DNA of 57,007 nt from an uncultured Bacteroidota bacterium (lineage in GTDB: Bacteria; Bacteroidota; Bacteroidia; Chitinophagales; Chitinophagaceae). Below, piece by piece: positions 26,263-35,030 of this stretch (positions within the stretch are counted from its first letter, which is position 1; every line of letters starts with the position of its first letter). The notes below the pieces were generated by a model. The model was not told where the DNA came from. It saw only the letters and a list, made by a program, of their open reading frames with translations, and ran no database searches. Location: contig CAILLK010000089.1 in assembly GCA_903835005.1 (NCBI GenBank), forward strand, positions 1 through 57,007, written 5' to 3'. Both the position numbers and the translations under genes were made by a program.

Positions 26263-27960
26263 ATGGAAAAACTATTCAGGGACATCCGTCAATTGATTGC
26301 AGATAAAAACTTTGAGGCACTTGCCCAACTGGAAATTAAGAAACCGGAGCAATTCAACTGGGTAACTGAAATATTTGAAGGGATACACGTAAAAGATACC
26401 CCGGATGCTACCGCCTTACTCTGGACTGATGGCAATGATGTAAAACCTTATACTTTCAAAGTTACCAGTATGCTTACTAATCAACTGGTGAATTTCCTCC
26501 GGAGTAAATTTGTTTTCCGGAATGATGTGATCCTTACCCAGATGTCATTGCAGCCGCTGAACTGGTTAACGATTCTTGCAACTATAAAAGGTGGCTACCG
26601 GATGATACCTGCCGCTACTATCCTTGGTGTACATGACCTGGTTTACCGTTTTGGCAGATTAATGCCCAAGGTCGTAATCGCTGATTCTGAAAATGCAGCA
26701 AAAATAGAGGAAGCAGAAATGCTTACAGGAAATACCGTTGAAGTAAAAATACTTGCAGATGATCAGGAAAGAGAAGGCTGGTATACCTGGAACAGGGATA
26801 TAGAACCTATGAGTTACGAAGCCGAAGGTATCAGAACCTACTCCGACGACCCGTTGTTCCTCTTCTTTACTTCCGGCACTACTGGTATGCCCAAAGTAGT
26901 GATACATACCCATCTCAGTTATCCGCTGGGTCATATGACCACTGCATCGTGGGCTGGCATAAGAAAGGATGATATACACTACAATATCTCCCAGCCAGGC
27001 TGGGCAAAATTTGCCTGGAGCAGTTTCTTTGCCCCATGGGGTATCGGGGCAACCATCTTTGCCTATCATGCTGCCGGTCGCTTCAATGCAAGAGAGACAT
27101 TATCCCAGATCGAAAAACATAAAATCACTACTTTTTGCGCGCCGCCAACCGTATTGCGCTTATTGATACTCGAAGACCTCAAAGCCTATCAGTTCAGTTT
27201 CCGTGAATGCGTGGCAGCCGGAGAACCGCTCAACCCCGAGGTAATAGAACAATGGAAGGCAGGTACAGGTATGCTGATACGTGATGGTTTCGGGCAAACT
27301 GAAAGTTCGTGCATGGTGGGTAATCTCAGCGGTCATAAAGTAAAATTCGGATCAATGGGCAAAGCCTTATTTCTTTACGAAGTAGTGATAGCCGGTGATG
27401 ACGGCAAAATAATGGATGTACATGAAGAGGGCAATATCTGCGTGAAGATGGATACAGGGAAGCCTAATGGCATATTCACAGATTACTTTGGCGACCCCGA
27501 TAAAAAGAAAAGCGTATTTAAGCATGGCCTTTACTACACAGGCGATAAAGCTTACCGCGATGAAGATGGCTATATATGGTTCGTAGGCCGGGATGACGAT
27601 GTAATTAAATCTTCCGATTACCGGGTAGGGCCATTTGAGGTGGAAAGTGTGCTGCTGGAGCATGAAGCAGTGCAAGAGTCCGCAGTAGTAGGAAGCCCCC
27701 ATGCTATAAAGGGTTTTGAAGTAAAAGCCTTTGTGGTGCTCAATAAAGAACATCACGCTGGCAGCGATCTTGCCCACGAATTATTCAGCTTTGCCCGCAA
27801 AAACCTGGCACCTTATAAAATGCCCCGCATTATAGAGTTTGTAACCGAACTACCAAAAACCATTAGTGGCAAAATCAGGCGGGTGGAACTCCGGGCGCAG
27901 GAAGCGGAGGGTAAGGCCAAAGAGATAAAGCCGGAGCAGGAATATTTGTTTATTAAGTAG
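26263..27960 (+). CDS. Acyl-CoA synthetase (AMP-forming, acetyl/medium-chain type)
   Basis: The 565-residue protein is an adenylate-forming enzyme. It has the phosphate loop FFTSGTTGMPK (203-211), the adenine segment RDGFGQTES, the hinge-region YYTGDKAYRDEDGYIWFVGRDDDVIK and the C-terminal lysine motif PKTISGKIRR. It activates a carboxylic acid to its CoA thioester via an acyl-AMP. Size and motifs sit near acetyl-CoA synthetase and medium-chain ACSM enzymes; exact chain length cannot be read from sequence. The nearby aldehyde dehydrogenase would yield acids it could use, which is only a contextual link. Confidence 0.92.
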   Translation: MEKLFRDIRQLIADKNFEALAQLEIKKPEQFNWVTEIFEGIHVKDTPDATALLWTDGNDVKPYTFKVTSMLTNQLVNFLRSKFVFRNDVILTQMSLQPLNWLTILATIKGGYRMIPAATILGVHDLVYRFGRLMPKVVIADSENAAKIEEAEMLTGNTVEVKILADDQEREGWYTWNRDIEPMSYEAEGIRTYSDDPLFLFFTSGTTGMPKVVIHTHLSYPLGHMTTASWAGIRKDDIHYNISQPGWAKFAWSSFFAPWGIGATIFAYHAAGRFNARETLSQIEKHKITTFCAPPTVLRLLILEDLKAYQFSFRECVAAGEPLNPEVIEQWKAGTGMLIRDGFGQTESSCMVGNLSGHKVKFGSMGKALFLYEVVIAGDDGKIMDVHEEGNICVKMDTGKPNGIFTDYFGDPDKKKSVFKHGLYYTGDKAYRDEDGYIWFVGRDDDVIKSSDYRVGPFEVESVLLEHEAVQESAVVGSPHAIKGFEVKAFVVLNKEHHAGSDLAHELFSFARKNLAPYKMPRIIEFVTELPKTISGKIRRVELRAQEAEGKAKEIKPEQEYLFIK

Positions 27961-27985
27961 CTTTTTCAGAAGATATTTACATATG

Positions 27986-28014
27986 ATTTGGCAACTTCTA
28001 AAAAGTTGCCAAAT
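27986..28014. terminator. Hairpin between acyl-CoA synthetase and sbtA-like genes
   Basis: Bases 27986-27997 (ATTTGGCAACTT) pair exactly with 28003-28014 around CTAAA, 25 bases after the synthetase stop. It lies between convergent genes and could terminate both. The T-rich flank is short. Confidence 0.6.
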
Positions 28015-28082
28015 TTATTCCGGTTAATAAAATAATTCACTGGTAGCATTAAATCTCTGGCATTACTGCAAATAACATCTGA

Positions 28083-29045
28083 TCAGAAATGCACGATCAA
28101 AGCCCAGTATAGCGGCATCCCCAAAGTAATATTAAATGGAAATGTTAGTCCCAGTGCCATTGGTATAAATAAGCCCGGATCGGCTTCAGGGGCGGCCTGC
28201 TTCATTGCAGCGGGTACGGCTATATAGGAGGCGCTTGAGGCAAGTACAGCAACCAGCAAGCGGTTGCCCTGTGTTATTGGCAGGTAATGGGTAATAACAA
28301 CTGAAAGCACACCATTGAAAGCCGGTACTAATATTGCGAAACAGCTTACAAACCAACCATAGTGCCGGAATGCACTAAAACGCCGTGCAGCAACCATTCC
28401 CATCTCCAGCAGAAAGAGCGCCAGGAAACCTTTAAAGATATCTGTGGTAAATGGCTTGATGCCTTCAGCCTGTTTGGCCGATGTGAGGATACCGATTACA
28501 AGGCTGCCGGTAATCATTAATACTGAGCCATTGGTAAAAGATTCATGTAGCAATTTGCTTAATTTCATTGATTGCCCTGAATTTGTTGTGTATTTCCGCA
28601 TAAGCATAACGCCTATGATGATGGCTGGTGATTCCATAAGCGCCATTGCTGCCACCATATGGCCCCCGGCAGAAACCTTCATATTTTCGAGAAACGAAAT
28701 AGCCGTTACAAAAGTAACTGCACTCACCGATCCATATGTGGCAGCGATAGCTCCGGCATTTTCAACACTCAGTTTGCGCTTCAGTATAAAGAATGTATAA
28801 AATGGAACAACTGCAGCAAATAAAAGGCAAAGCAACAGTGTAATTATTATTTCAGTATTCAGGCCGCTGTGGGCCAGCTCCTGCCCACCTTTAAAACCTA
28901 TTGAAAACAACAGATATAAAGACAGGAACCTGGATATCTGTCCTGGTATTTCGAGGTCGCTTTTTACCATAGTTGCGATAATGCCTAATACAAAAAAAAG
29001 GAGGGTGGGATTAGTAATGTTGCTGATAAGAATGTCTGTTTGCAT
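28083..29045 (-). CDS. Sodium-dependent bicarbonate transporter family permease (SbtA-like)
   Basis: The 320-residue protein has about ten membrane spans and the SbtA/DUF897 pattern. Features include SNITNPTLLFFVLGI at the start, a GGQELAHSG loop, GSVSAVTFVTAISFLE, and near the end VLASSASYIAVPAAMKQAAPEADPG, an SSASYIAVPAA segment typical of the family. SbtA is a sodium/bicarbonate symporter, known best from cyanobacteria. The gene is 45 bases downstream of purE on the same strand, so it is probably the last gene of a purK-purE-sbtA operon. No PII-like SbtB gene is adjacent. Confidence 0.9.
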   Translation of the reverse strand: MQTDILISNITNPTLLFFVLGIIATMVKSDLEIPGQISRFLSLYLLFSIGFKGGQELAHSGLNTEIIITLLLCLLFAAVVPFYTFFILKRKLSVENAGAIAATYGSVSAVTFVTAISFLENMKVSAGGHMVAAMALMESPAIIIGVMLMRKYTTNSGQSMKLSKLLHESFTNGSVLMITGSLVIGILTSAKQAEGIKPFTTDIFKGFLALFLLEMGMVAARRFSAFRHYGWFVSCFAILVPAFNGVLSVVITHYLPITQGNRLLVAVLASSASYIAVPAAMKQAAPEADPGLFIPMALGLTFPFNITLGMPLYWALIVHF

Positions 29046-29090
29046 AAATAATTTTAGATGTGAAAATAAATTTGCGGTTAAGAAATGCTA

Positions 29091-29585
29091 TTATTGATTG
29101 TTAAATGATTCATTTTGAGTTATAACTTTTTCTCTGTTTTTTTTCTTTAAATCCAATAATTTTTCTTTAAGTTCAGGGTGATTTATTGCCAGCATCTGAA
29201 CTGCTAATAGCCCGGCATTGTGCGCTCCATTAACCGCTACGGTAGCTACCGGCACATCATTAGGCATCTGTACGATAGACAATAGGGAGTCGATACCGGC
29301 GATGGAGTTTGAGGATTTGATAGGTACACCTATTACAGGTACCACAGTAAGGGCCGCCATCATCCCTGGCAGGTGGGCGGCACCACCCGCACCCGCTATA
29401 ATCACTTTTATGCCTTTGTCTTCGGCACTTTTAGCAAATTCAAACATCCAATCCGGACTGCGGTGTGCTGATACAACTGCAAATTCATATTCTATTCCGA
29501 ATTGTTCCAGAACCTTCACCGATGCCTTCATAATATCGGCATCTGAGCTGCTGCCCATTATTACTGCTACTTTATTTTTCTTCAT
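29091..29585 (-). CDS. purE: 5-(carboxyamino)imidazole ribonucleotide mutase
   Basis: The 164-residue protein has class I PurE motifs: [23 protein letters not shown] with the catalytic His, and [11 protein letters not shown]. It converts N5-CAIR to CAIR in de novo purine synthesis. Its start overlaps the end of purK by 14 bases, showing translational coupling with the enzyme that makes its substrate. The C-terminal extension (KKKNREKVI) is slightly longer than usual. Confidence 0.97.
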   Translation of the reverse strand: MKKNKVAVIMGSSSDADIMKASVKVLEQFGIEYEFAVVSAHRSPDWMFEFAKSAEDKGIKVIIAGAGGAAHLPGMMAALTVVPVIGVPIKSSNSIAGIDSLLSIVQMPNDVPVATVAVNGAHNAGLLAVQMLAINHPELKEKLLDLKKKNREKVITQNESFNNQ

Positions 29586-30711
29586 ATCCTTCTTTTAATA
29601 AGTGACGAATTATTACTGCTTTCGAGAGTGCATTTTCTATGTTGGTTTCTACAATTGTTACATGCCCCATTTTGCGTCCTTCAGTACCATCCTTCTTGCC
29701 ATACCAGTGCAGGTGGGCATCGGTTGTGGAAAGTATTGTTTTCAAAGCATCTCCCATGGCACTTTTCCGGTAGGCTGCAGGTTCCAGAATGTTGATCATT
29801 ACCGAGGCTTTATTGAGCTTTGTACTGCCCATTGGCAAGCCCAGTATCAGCCTGGTCTGCTGCTCAAATTGTGATGTTGTACTGGCTTCTATAGTATGGT
29901 GGCCGCTGTTGTGCGGCCTCGGTGCCAGCTCGTTTACATAAAGTTTACCATCGGTGGCCACAAACATTTCCACCGCCACAATACCGGTAAGATTTAGCGC
30001 CTGTGCCGTTTTTATGGCAAGGTTGCAAGCCTCCATCGCAACATCCATATCTAAATTGGCCGGGCAAATCTGAAAATCCAATATCATGCGGTCTTTGTTA
30101 AACACCATTAGTACCGGGTCATAACATTCAATTGCACCGCTTTCATTCCGGGAAACAATTACAGATATTTCGTGTTTGATGTCAACCAGTTCCTCCAACA
30201 CACATGACTCATCGAAGGCCTGATCAATATCGGCTTCTGAACGGATGATCATTACCCCCTTACCGTCATAACCATTGGTGCATTTTTTAAGGCAACCGGG
30301 TAAAATGTTTAAATGGTTGCGGAGGTCATAGCGATTCAGAACCGGTATACCAGGTACAACCGGAATTCCATTGGTCTGGAGGAATTTTTTCTGCAGATAT
30401 TTGTCCTGAATGATTCCTATTATATCAGGTGATGGGTAAACTTTTACTCCCGACTTTTCCAGATCTTTCAGTGCATTCACATTTACAGCCTCTTTCTCAA
30501 TGGTAACGATATCCATTCCTGAACCGAAAGCCAGTACTGTTTCGTAATCCATCGGGTCGCCGCAGGTAAACTTATTTACAAACCGGGCACAAGGAGCAGA
30601 GGAGTCTTTTTCCAGTATAGCAATATCTAAGCCAAAATCAATGGCCGACCGCACCAGCATAGCGCCCAGCTGCCCACCTCCCAAAATACCTATTTTAAGA
30701 TTTTCTAACAT
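29572..30711 (-). CDS. purK: N5-carboxyaminoimidazole ribonucleotide synthase
   Basis: The 379-residue protein is an ATP-grasp enzyme. It has [14 protein letters not shown] at the N terminus, the ATP-grasp segment [12 protein letters not shown] and the metal site [18 protein letters not shown]. It uses ATP and bicarbonate to carboxylate AIR. The ATG at 30711 gives the standard N terminus; an upstream ATG at 30777 would add 22 unrelated residues. purE overlaps its end, and the bicarbonate permease gene follows. A LysR gene diverges 109 bases upstream. Confidence 0.97.
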   Translation of the reverse strand: MLENLKIGILGGGQLGAMLVRSAIDFGLDIAILEKDSSAPCARFVNKFTCGDPMDYETVLAFGSGMDIVTIEKEAVNVNALKDLEKSGVKVYPSPDIIGIIQDKYLQKKFLQTNGIPVVPGIPVLNRYDLRNHLNILPGCLKKCTNGYDGKGVMIIRSEADIDQAFDESCVLEELVDIKHEISVIVSRNESGAIECYDPVLMVFNKDRMILDFQICPANLDMDVAMEACNLAIKTAQALNLTGIVAVEMFVATDGKLYVNELAPRPHNSGHHTIEASTTSQFEQQTRLILGLPMGSTKLNKASVMINILEPAAYRKSAMGDALKTILSTTDAHLHWYGKKDGTEGRKMGHVTIVETNIENALSKAVIIRHLLKEGYEEK

Positions 30712-30820
30712 GAATAATTTTTTATCGTTGGTTAGCTGTAATTTTTTGATGAGGCAAAATTGAAACAATAAAACCATTAGTTTTTATTTAACTTTACAAT
30801 GATTTCCATAAAATATATTT

Positions 30821-31744
30821 ATGAATTACACGCTCAACCAACTCAAGGTTTTCCTGAAGGTGACACAGACCGAAAGCATTACAAAGGCAGCTGCCGAGCT
30901 GAATCTGACCCAACCTGCAGTGTCTATTCAACTAAAAAACTTTCAGGACCAGTTTGACATACCGCTTACCGAAGTGGTGGGCAGGCAGCTATATGTTACC
31001 GGGTTTGGTAAAGAAATAGCCACAGCGGCGGAGCAGATACTGGAAGGGGTAAATGCACTTAATTATAAAACACTTGCCCATAAAGGACTGCTTACCGGCA
31101 GGCTGAAAATATCCATAGTTTCCACAGGTAAGTATGTTATGCCTTACTTTCTTGCCGATTTTCTGAAACTGCATCCTGGGGTGGAACTGGCCATGGATGT
31201 AACCAATAAAAGCAAGGTGATTGAAAACCTCGAAAACAATGAGGTAGACTTTTCTCTCGTGTCCGTGCTCCCGGAAAACATGGCTATAGAGAGCATAAAA
31301 CTGATGCAGAATAAGCTCTACCTGGTTGACAATGCACAAAATAAATATTATCAGAAACCATACGATATTTCTATTCTGAAAGAATTACCGCTCATTTATC
31401 GGGAACAAGGATCTGGAACAAGGCTGATAATGGAACAATTCATTCAACAGATTAATTTACCGGTAATCAAGAAGCTCGAACTTGCTACTAACGAAGCCGT
31501 AAAACAGGCTGTAATAGCGGGATTAGGATGTTCTATAATGCCATTGATTGGTTTGAAGAATGCTCTGCTCAATAAGGAACTACAAATTATCCCTGTAAAA
31601 AGGTTGCCTATAAAAACCAACTGGCATTTGGTATGGCCAAGGAATAAAAAATTCTCAGCAGCCGCTAAGGCTTACCTGGAATATGTGAAGCGGGAAAAGG
31701 AAAATATTATACATAGTAAGTTTAGCTGGTTTGAGGGGTATTGA
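30821..31744 (+). CDS. LysR family transcriptional regulator (CbbR/CmpR-like)
   Basis: The 307-residue protein has the LysR winged helix at residues 1-60 (LNQLKVFLKVTQTESITKAAAELNLTQPAVSIQLKNF) and a periplasmic-binding-like effector domain (about 90-295). It resembles CbbR/CmpR-type regulators in the IYREQGSGTRLIMEQF and AGLGCSIMPLIGL segments. It diverges from purK, so it most likely controls the purK-purE-sbtA operon, perhaps in response to inorganic carbon or purine state (inference). The 109-base spacer is AT-rich; I could not fix a T-N11-A operator with confidence. Confidence 0.9.
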   Translation: MNYTLNQLKVFLKVTQTESITKAAAELNLTQPAVSIQLKNFQDQFDIPLTEVVGRQLYVTGFGKEIATAAEQILEGVNALNYKTLAHKGLLTGRLKISIVSTGKYVMPYFLADFLKLHPGVELAMDVTNKSKVIENLENNEVDFSLVSVLPENMAIESIKLMQNKLYLVDNAQNKYYQKPYDISILKELPLIYREQGSGTRLIMEQFIQQINLPVIKKLELATNEAVKQAVIAGLGCSIMPLIGLKNALLNKELQIIPVKRLPIKTNWHLVWPRNKKFSAAAKAYLEYVKREKENIIHSKFSWFEGY

Positions 31745-31787
31745 AGATACAATTGCTTTATTTCGCTATTCATATATTAATAAACGC

Positions 31788-32708
31788 CTAATTAAACGAA
31801 TGCCTGAACTCTAAAGGAGAAAAATTGGTCTTGCTCTTAAACAGCTTGCTGAACGACTGCGAATGTTCAAACCCTAATTCATATGCAATTTCACTTATCG
31901 ACAGATCTGTTGTAGACAATTTCTCTTTGGCCTTTTCTATCAGCTTATCGTGTATATGCTGCTGAGTGCTCTGGCCAGTCAGTTCTTTCAGCATAACGCT
32001 TAAATAATTGGGCGAAACATTTAATTCTCCGGCAATGAGTTGAACCGTTGGCAGTCCTTTATTTAGTAGATTACCGGTGTTGAAATATTCTGCAAGAATG
32101 GTTTCCATACGATCAAGAAGCCTATGGTTGGTTATCTTGCGCGTAATGAACTGACGGTGGTAAAACCGGTCTGAATAATTCAGCAATAACTCAAGCTGGG
32201 CAATAATAAGGCCCTGGCTGAATTTATCAATATTGGAGCGGTATTCGTGGTCTATCTGCTGCATGATGCCTATTATCATTGCCTCTTCCTTATCAGACAG
32301 AAACAATGCCTCACGCACCAAATAACTGAAATATTCGTATTGTTTTATAGTTTTTGCCAGCTGCGTATTCCATAAAAAATCGGGATGGATAAGCAACAGC
32401 CATCCCGATTTTTTCACTGTTTTACCCTTCTCCGCTTCAATACCAAAAACCTGACCCGGTGCTATAAAAAACATTACTCCTTCATCAAAGTCATATTGCT
32501 GCTGGCCGTATTTAAATTTTACATTGCAATTCCTCTTCAGTGAAATGGAATAAAAATCGAACACCACACTTGCCGGCCCATAACCGGGAGCGCTTGCAAT
32601 CGTTTCAAGATCAATTACGCTCACCATTGGGTGCTCTGGCTTGGGTAAGCCCATTACTTTATGGTATTCGCTTATTGTTTTTATCCTGAGGGGTTGGTTG
32701 TTTGTCAT
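31788..32708 (-). CDS. AraC family transcriptional regulator
   Basis: The 306-residue protein has an N-terminal cupin-like sensing domain (about 30-130: YDFDEGVMFFIAPGQVFGIE) and a C-terminal pair of helix-turn-helix motifs (VSPNYLSVMLKELTGQSTQQHI; LSISEIAYELGFEHSQSFSKLFKSKTNFSPLEFR). It is 12 bases downstream of the SDR gene, so SDR and regulator form a unit, probably with the NmrA gene. It likely controls these oxidoreductase genes (inference). Confidence 0.92.
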   Translation of the reverse strand: MTNNQPLRIKTISEYHKVMGLPKPEHPMVSVIDLETIASAPGYGPASVVFDFYSISLKRNCNVKFKYGQQQYDFDEGVMFFIAPGQVFGIEAEKGKTVKKSGWLLLIHPDFLWNTQLAKTIKQYEYFSYLVREALFLSDKEEAMIIGIMQQIDHEYRSNIDKFSQGLIIAQLELLLNYSDRFYHRQFITRKITNHRLLDRMETILAEYFNTGNLLNKGLPTVQLIAGELNVSPNYLSVMLKELTGQSTQQHIHDKLIEKAKEKLSTTDLSISEIAYELGFEHSQSFSKLFKSKTNFSPLEFRHSFN

Positions 32709-32720
32709 AAATCGATTGGG

Positions 32721-33443
32721 CTAAGGATTCAATCTGCTAAAATACTCTGCTATTGATTCATTATTTACACTGGCCCTAGATTCGCTGGTACCAAAGGTCA
32801 GTTCTGTTTTACCTTCTTTGTTCTGTTCAAAAATTGATGCTACAAAATCACTCACCGCAGGGTGCGCATTGTGTATGCCCTTGCCGCCAAGATCGGTATT
32901 CAGTGCCGGAGGGATGATCTCAATAACTTCAACATTTGAATCCTTAAGCTGGTGCCTCAGTGATAAAGTAAACGATCGCAAAAAAGCCTTTGTGCCGCAA
33001 TAAACCGGAATCTTTGAAAAAGGCACAAATGCAAGGCCCGAAGTGACATTCATAATTGTGCTCAATGATTTCAATTGCAGAAATAAGGAAGCAAGGTGAA
33101 GAGGTGCCAGAACATTAATAGAGACTTCCTCACTTGCTTTCTGGTAAAAATCCCCGTCCGTAACATCCATCCAGTTTTGGATACCGGCGTTGTTAACCAA
33201 TACATTTAAATCACTGTGGTTTTCAGCAACCCAGTTATAAAGTGCAATTCGTTCCAGCTCCTGCGATAAATCGCATACCATGGTAACTATCCCTGGGTGT
33301 TTATCTGCCACTACTTTAAGCACATTTTCCCGTCTTCCGCAGATGATAACAGTGTTACCCTCGTGCATAAACCTTTCCGCAAGACCCAGGCCAATGCCTG
33401 TTGCTCCACCTGTAATCAGTATTTTGTTGTTTGATAGTTTCAT
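32721..33443 (-). CDS. Short-chain dehydrogenase/reductase
   Basis: The 240-residue protein is a classical SDR. It has the cofactor loop TGGATGIGLGLAE (about 11-23), NNAGIQNW, the catalytic Ser region MNVTSGLAFVPF and the YCGTKAF motif with Tyr and Lys four apart. The overall form is like DltE-type SDRs. The NmrA-like gene is 43 bases upstream and an AraC regulator 12 bases downstream. The substrate is unknown. Confidence 0.92.
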   Translation of the reverse strand: MKLSNNKILITGGATGIGLGLAERFMHEGNTVIICGRRENVLKVVADKHPGIVTMVCDLSQELERIALYNWVAENHSDLNVLVNNAGIQNWMDVTDGDFYQKASEEVSINVLAPLHLASLFLQLKSLSTIMNVTSGLAFVPFSKIPVYCGTKAFLRSFTLSLRHQLKDSNVEVIEIIPPALNTDLGGKGIHNAHPAVSDFVASIFEQNKEGKTELTFGTSESRASVNNESIAEYFSRLNP

Positions 33444-33486
33444 CTTCTTTTCTTCTTATTGTGGAATGAAAAAAACTGCCTGTTAC

Positions 33487-34389
33487 TCAACCATTGTTAT
33501 AAACCGCAGCGAACTCTTTTGCATATTCTTTCAACTTCACCTTACCCAGAACAGGCTTGTGCTTGTTGTAATCTTCATACATGGCATGATCACGTCTGCT
33601 TGCGTTCATTTCCACCAAACCCTTGGCTATAGCAGGGTTCATTCCTGTTCCCAGCATGAAACCAAGTATTTGCTCATCAGGCAGAACGACCCATTTCAGA
33701 TCTGGTTTACCTATGGCCTCACCTAAAATCAGGGCAACTTCATTTGGCGAAACTTCATCGCTGGCTATATATCTGATCGTTCTGCCATCAAATGGTTGCT
33801 CCATTTCTTCGGCCACTACTTCAGCTATGTCCAGCGGCGAAACCCACGGTTCCTTCTCATCACCACCATAGTTGGCAAAGATAGAACCCTGTCCCTTTAT
33901 GGTGGGTATAAACGCGAGCATGTTATAGTAAAAACCTACAGGGCGCAAAAATTTAATGGATACATCGCCCGGCAATTGGTTCAGAATCTGCTCCACATTA
34001 TAATGAAAGGCAAGTATCCCATTTCCCTGATCCGTATGGGCGCCTATACTGCTCAGATGCACTACTTTCTTCACACCCGATTGCTCAATGGCCAGCCGGT
34101 AGTTATTACCAATGTTGCTGATAGCCGCTACAAAATCCAGATTGTGATCCATGAAACTATGAGTCCCCATTGTCTCCATAAGATAAACAGCATCTGAACC
34201 CTTGAATGTCGCGGAAAGAAAATCAGCATCCTGCATTGTTCCTATTGCTGCCTTTGCACCCAATGCTTCAATCTCAGCCTGTCTTTCCGCCTTACTGCTG
34301 ATTACTGTTACCTCATGGCCTTTGCCTACCAATTCCCGGGTCAGTGGCTTGCTGATGTTTCCTAATGAACCTGTTACTACGATTTTCAT
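33487..34389 (-). CDS. NmrA-like NAD(P)-binding protein
   Basis: The 300-residue protein starts MKIVVTGSLGNISKPLTREL, a Rossmann fold with an altered glycine motif, and continues with VYLMETMG and KVVHLSSIGAH, as in NmrA/QOR2-type atypical SDRs. It lacks an obvious YxxxK pair, so it may be an NAD(P)H-sensing or reductase protein. The ATG at 34389 is chosen over a TTG at 34491. It heads a minus-strand set with the SDR and AraC genes. Confidence 0.88.
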   Translation of the reverse strand: MKIVVTGSLGNISKPLTRELVGKGHEVTVISSKAERQAEIEALGAKAAIGTMQDADFLSATFKGSDAVYLMETMGTHSFMDHNLDFVAAISNIGNNYRLAIEQSGVKKVVHLSSIGAHTDQGNGILAFHYNVEQILNQLPGDVSIKFLRPVGFYYNMLAFIPTIKGQGSIFANYGGDEKEPWVSPLDIAEVVAEEMEQPFDGRTIRYIASDEVSPNEVALILGEAIGKPDLKWVVLPDEQILGFMLGTGMNPAIAKGLVEMNASRRDHAMYEDYNKHKPVLGKVKLKEYAKEFAAVYNNG

Positions 34390-34567
34390 TTTCTCTTGGT
34401 TTTGTTTTGAATAGTTATTTATCAGGCACAAAAGTCCGCTTAATCGGCCTACTGATTGTATCCTTTTCTCTGATTGTTGTAGCCAAAACAAGAAAACGGG
34501 CCTATAGCTTCACATAAGCTGTGTCACCGAAGTTAACCCAAAACCTAATTCATTATTAAAACAGTAA

Positions 34568-34906
34568 TTAACTTAGTCGGTCTCCCAACTGCACCGTTCC
34601 CTTCGATGGGGTAACCAGCACATATCCCAACCCTTCTGTATTTTTAAAGCCAAGAGTTAGCACTTCACTATCAAATGGACCTACACGCCTTACCGGGAAA
34701 TTTACTACACAGGCTACCAGCATACCCATCAGTTCCTCCTTTTCGTAAGTGCCGGGAAGCTGCACACTTGATTTCTTTATGCCTAATTCAGGGCCAAAAT
34801 CTATGCGCAATTTATATGCGGGCTTTCTTGCCTCGGGAAAATCTCTAACCTCAATTATTTTACCCAGCCTGATATCTACCTTCTCAAAATCTTCGTAGGT
34901 GATCAT
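34568..34906 (-). CDS. csaA: tRNA-binding domain protein (CsaA-like)
   Basis: The 112-residue protein is a stand-alone OB-fold tRNA-binding domain. It has FEKVDIRLGKIIEVRDFPEARKPAYKL and the closing LTLGF..GYVLVTPS, the layout of CsaA and the C-terminal domain of MetRS. CsaA has been described as an export-related chaperone and tRNA binder. It is 178 bases upstream of the NmrA gene and appears independent. Confidence 0.92.
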   Translation of the reverse strand: MITYEDFEKVDIRLGKIIEVRDFPEARKPAYKLRIDFGPELGIKKSSVQLPGTYEKEELMGMLVACVVNFPVRRVGPFDSEVLTLGFKNTEGLGYVLVTPSKGTVQLGDRLS

Positions 34907-35030
34907 GATTTTTTTAAGGCAAATTAAGAAAGAAAAATTTATTCTTATTTGGATTTTAAACTACCTTTATAAGCTATAAAACGCATATCAGTTGATGATT
35001 TTTAAATCAGATAATCCATAAATTATAAAA

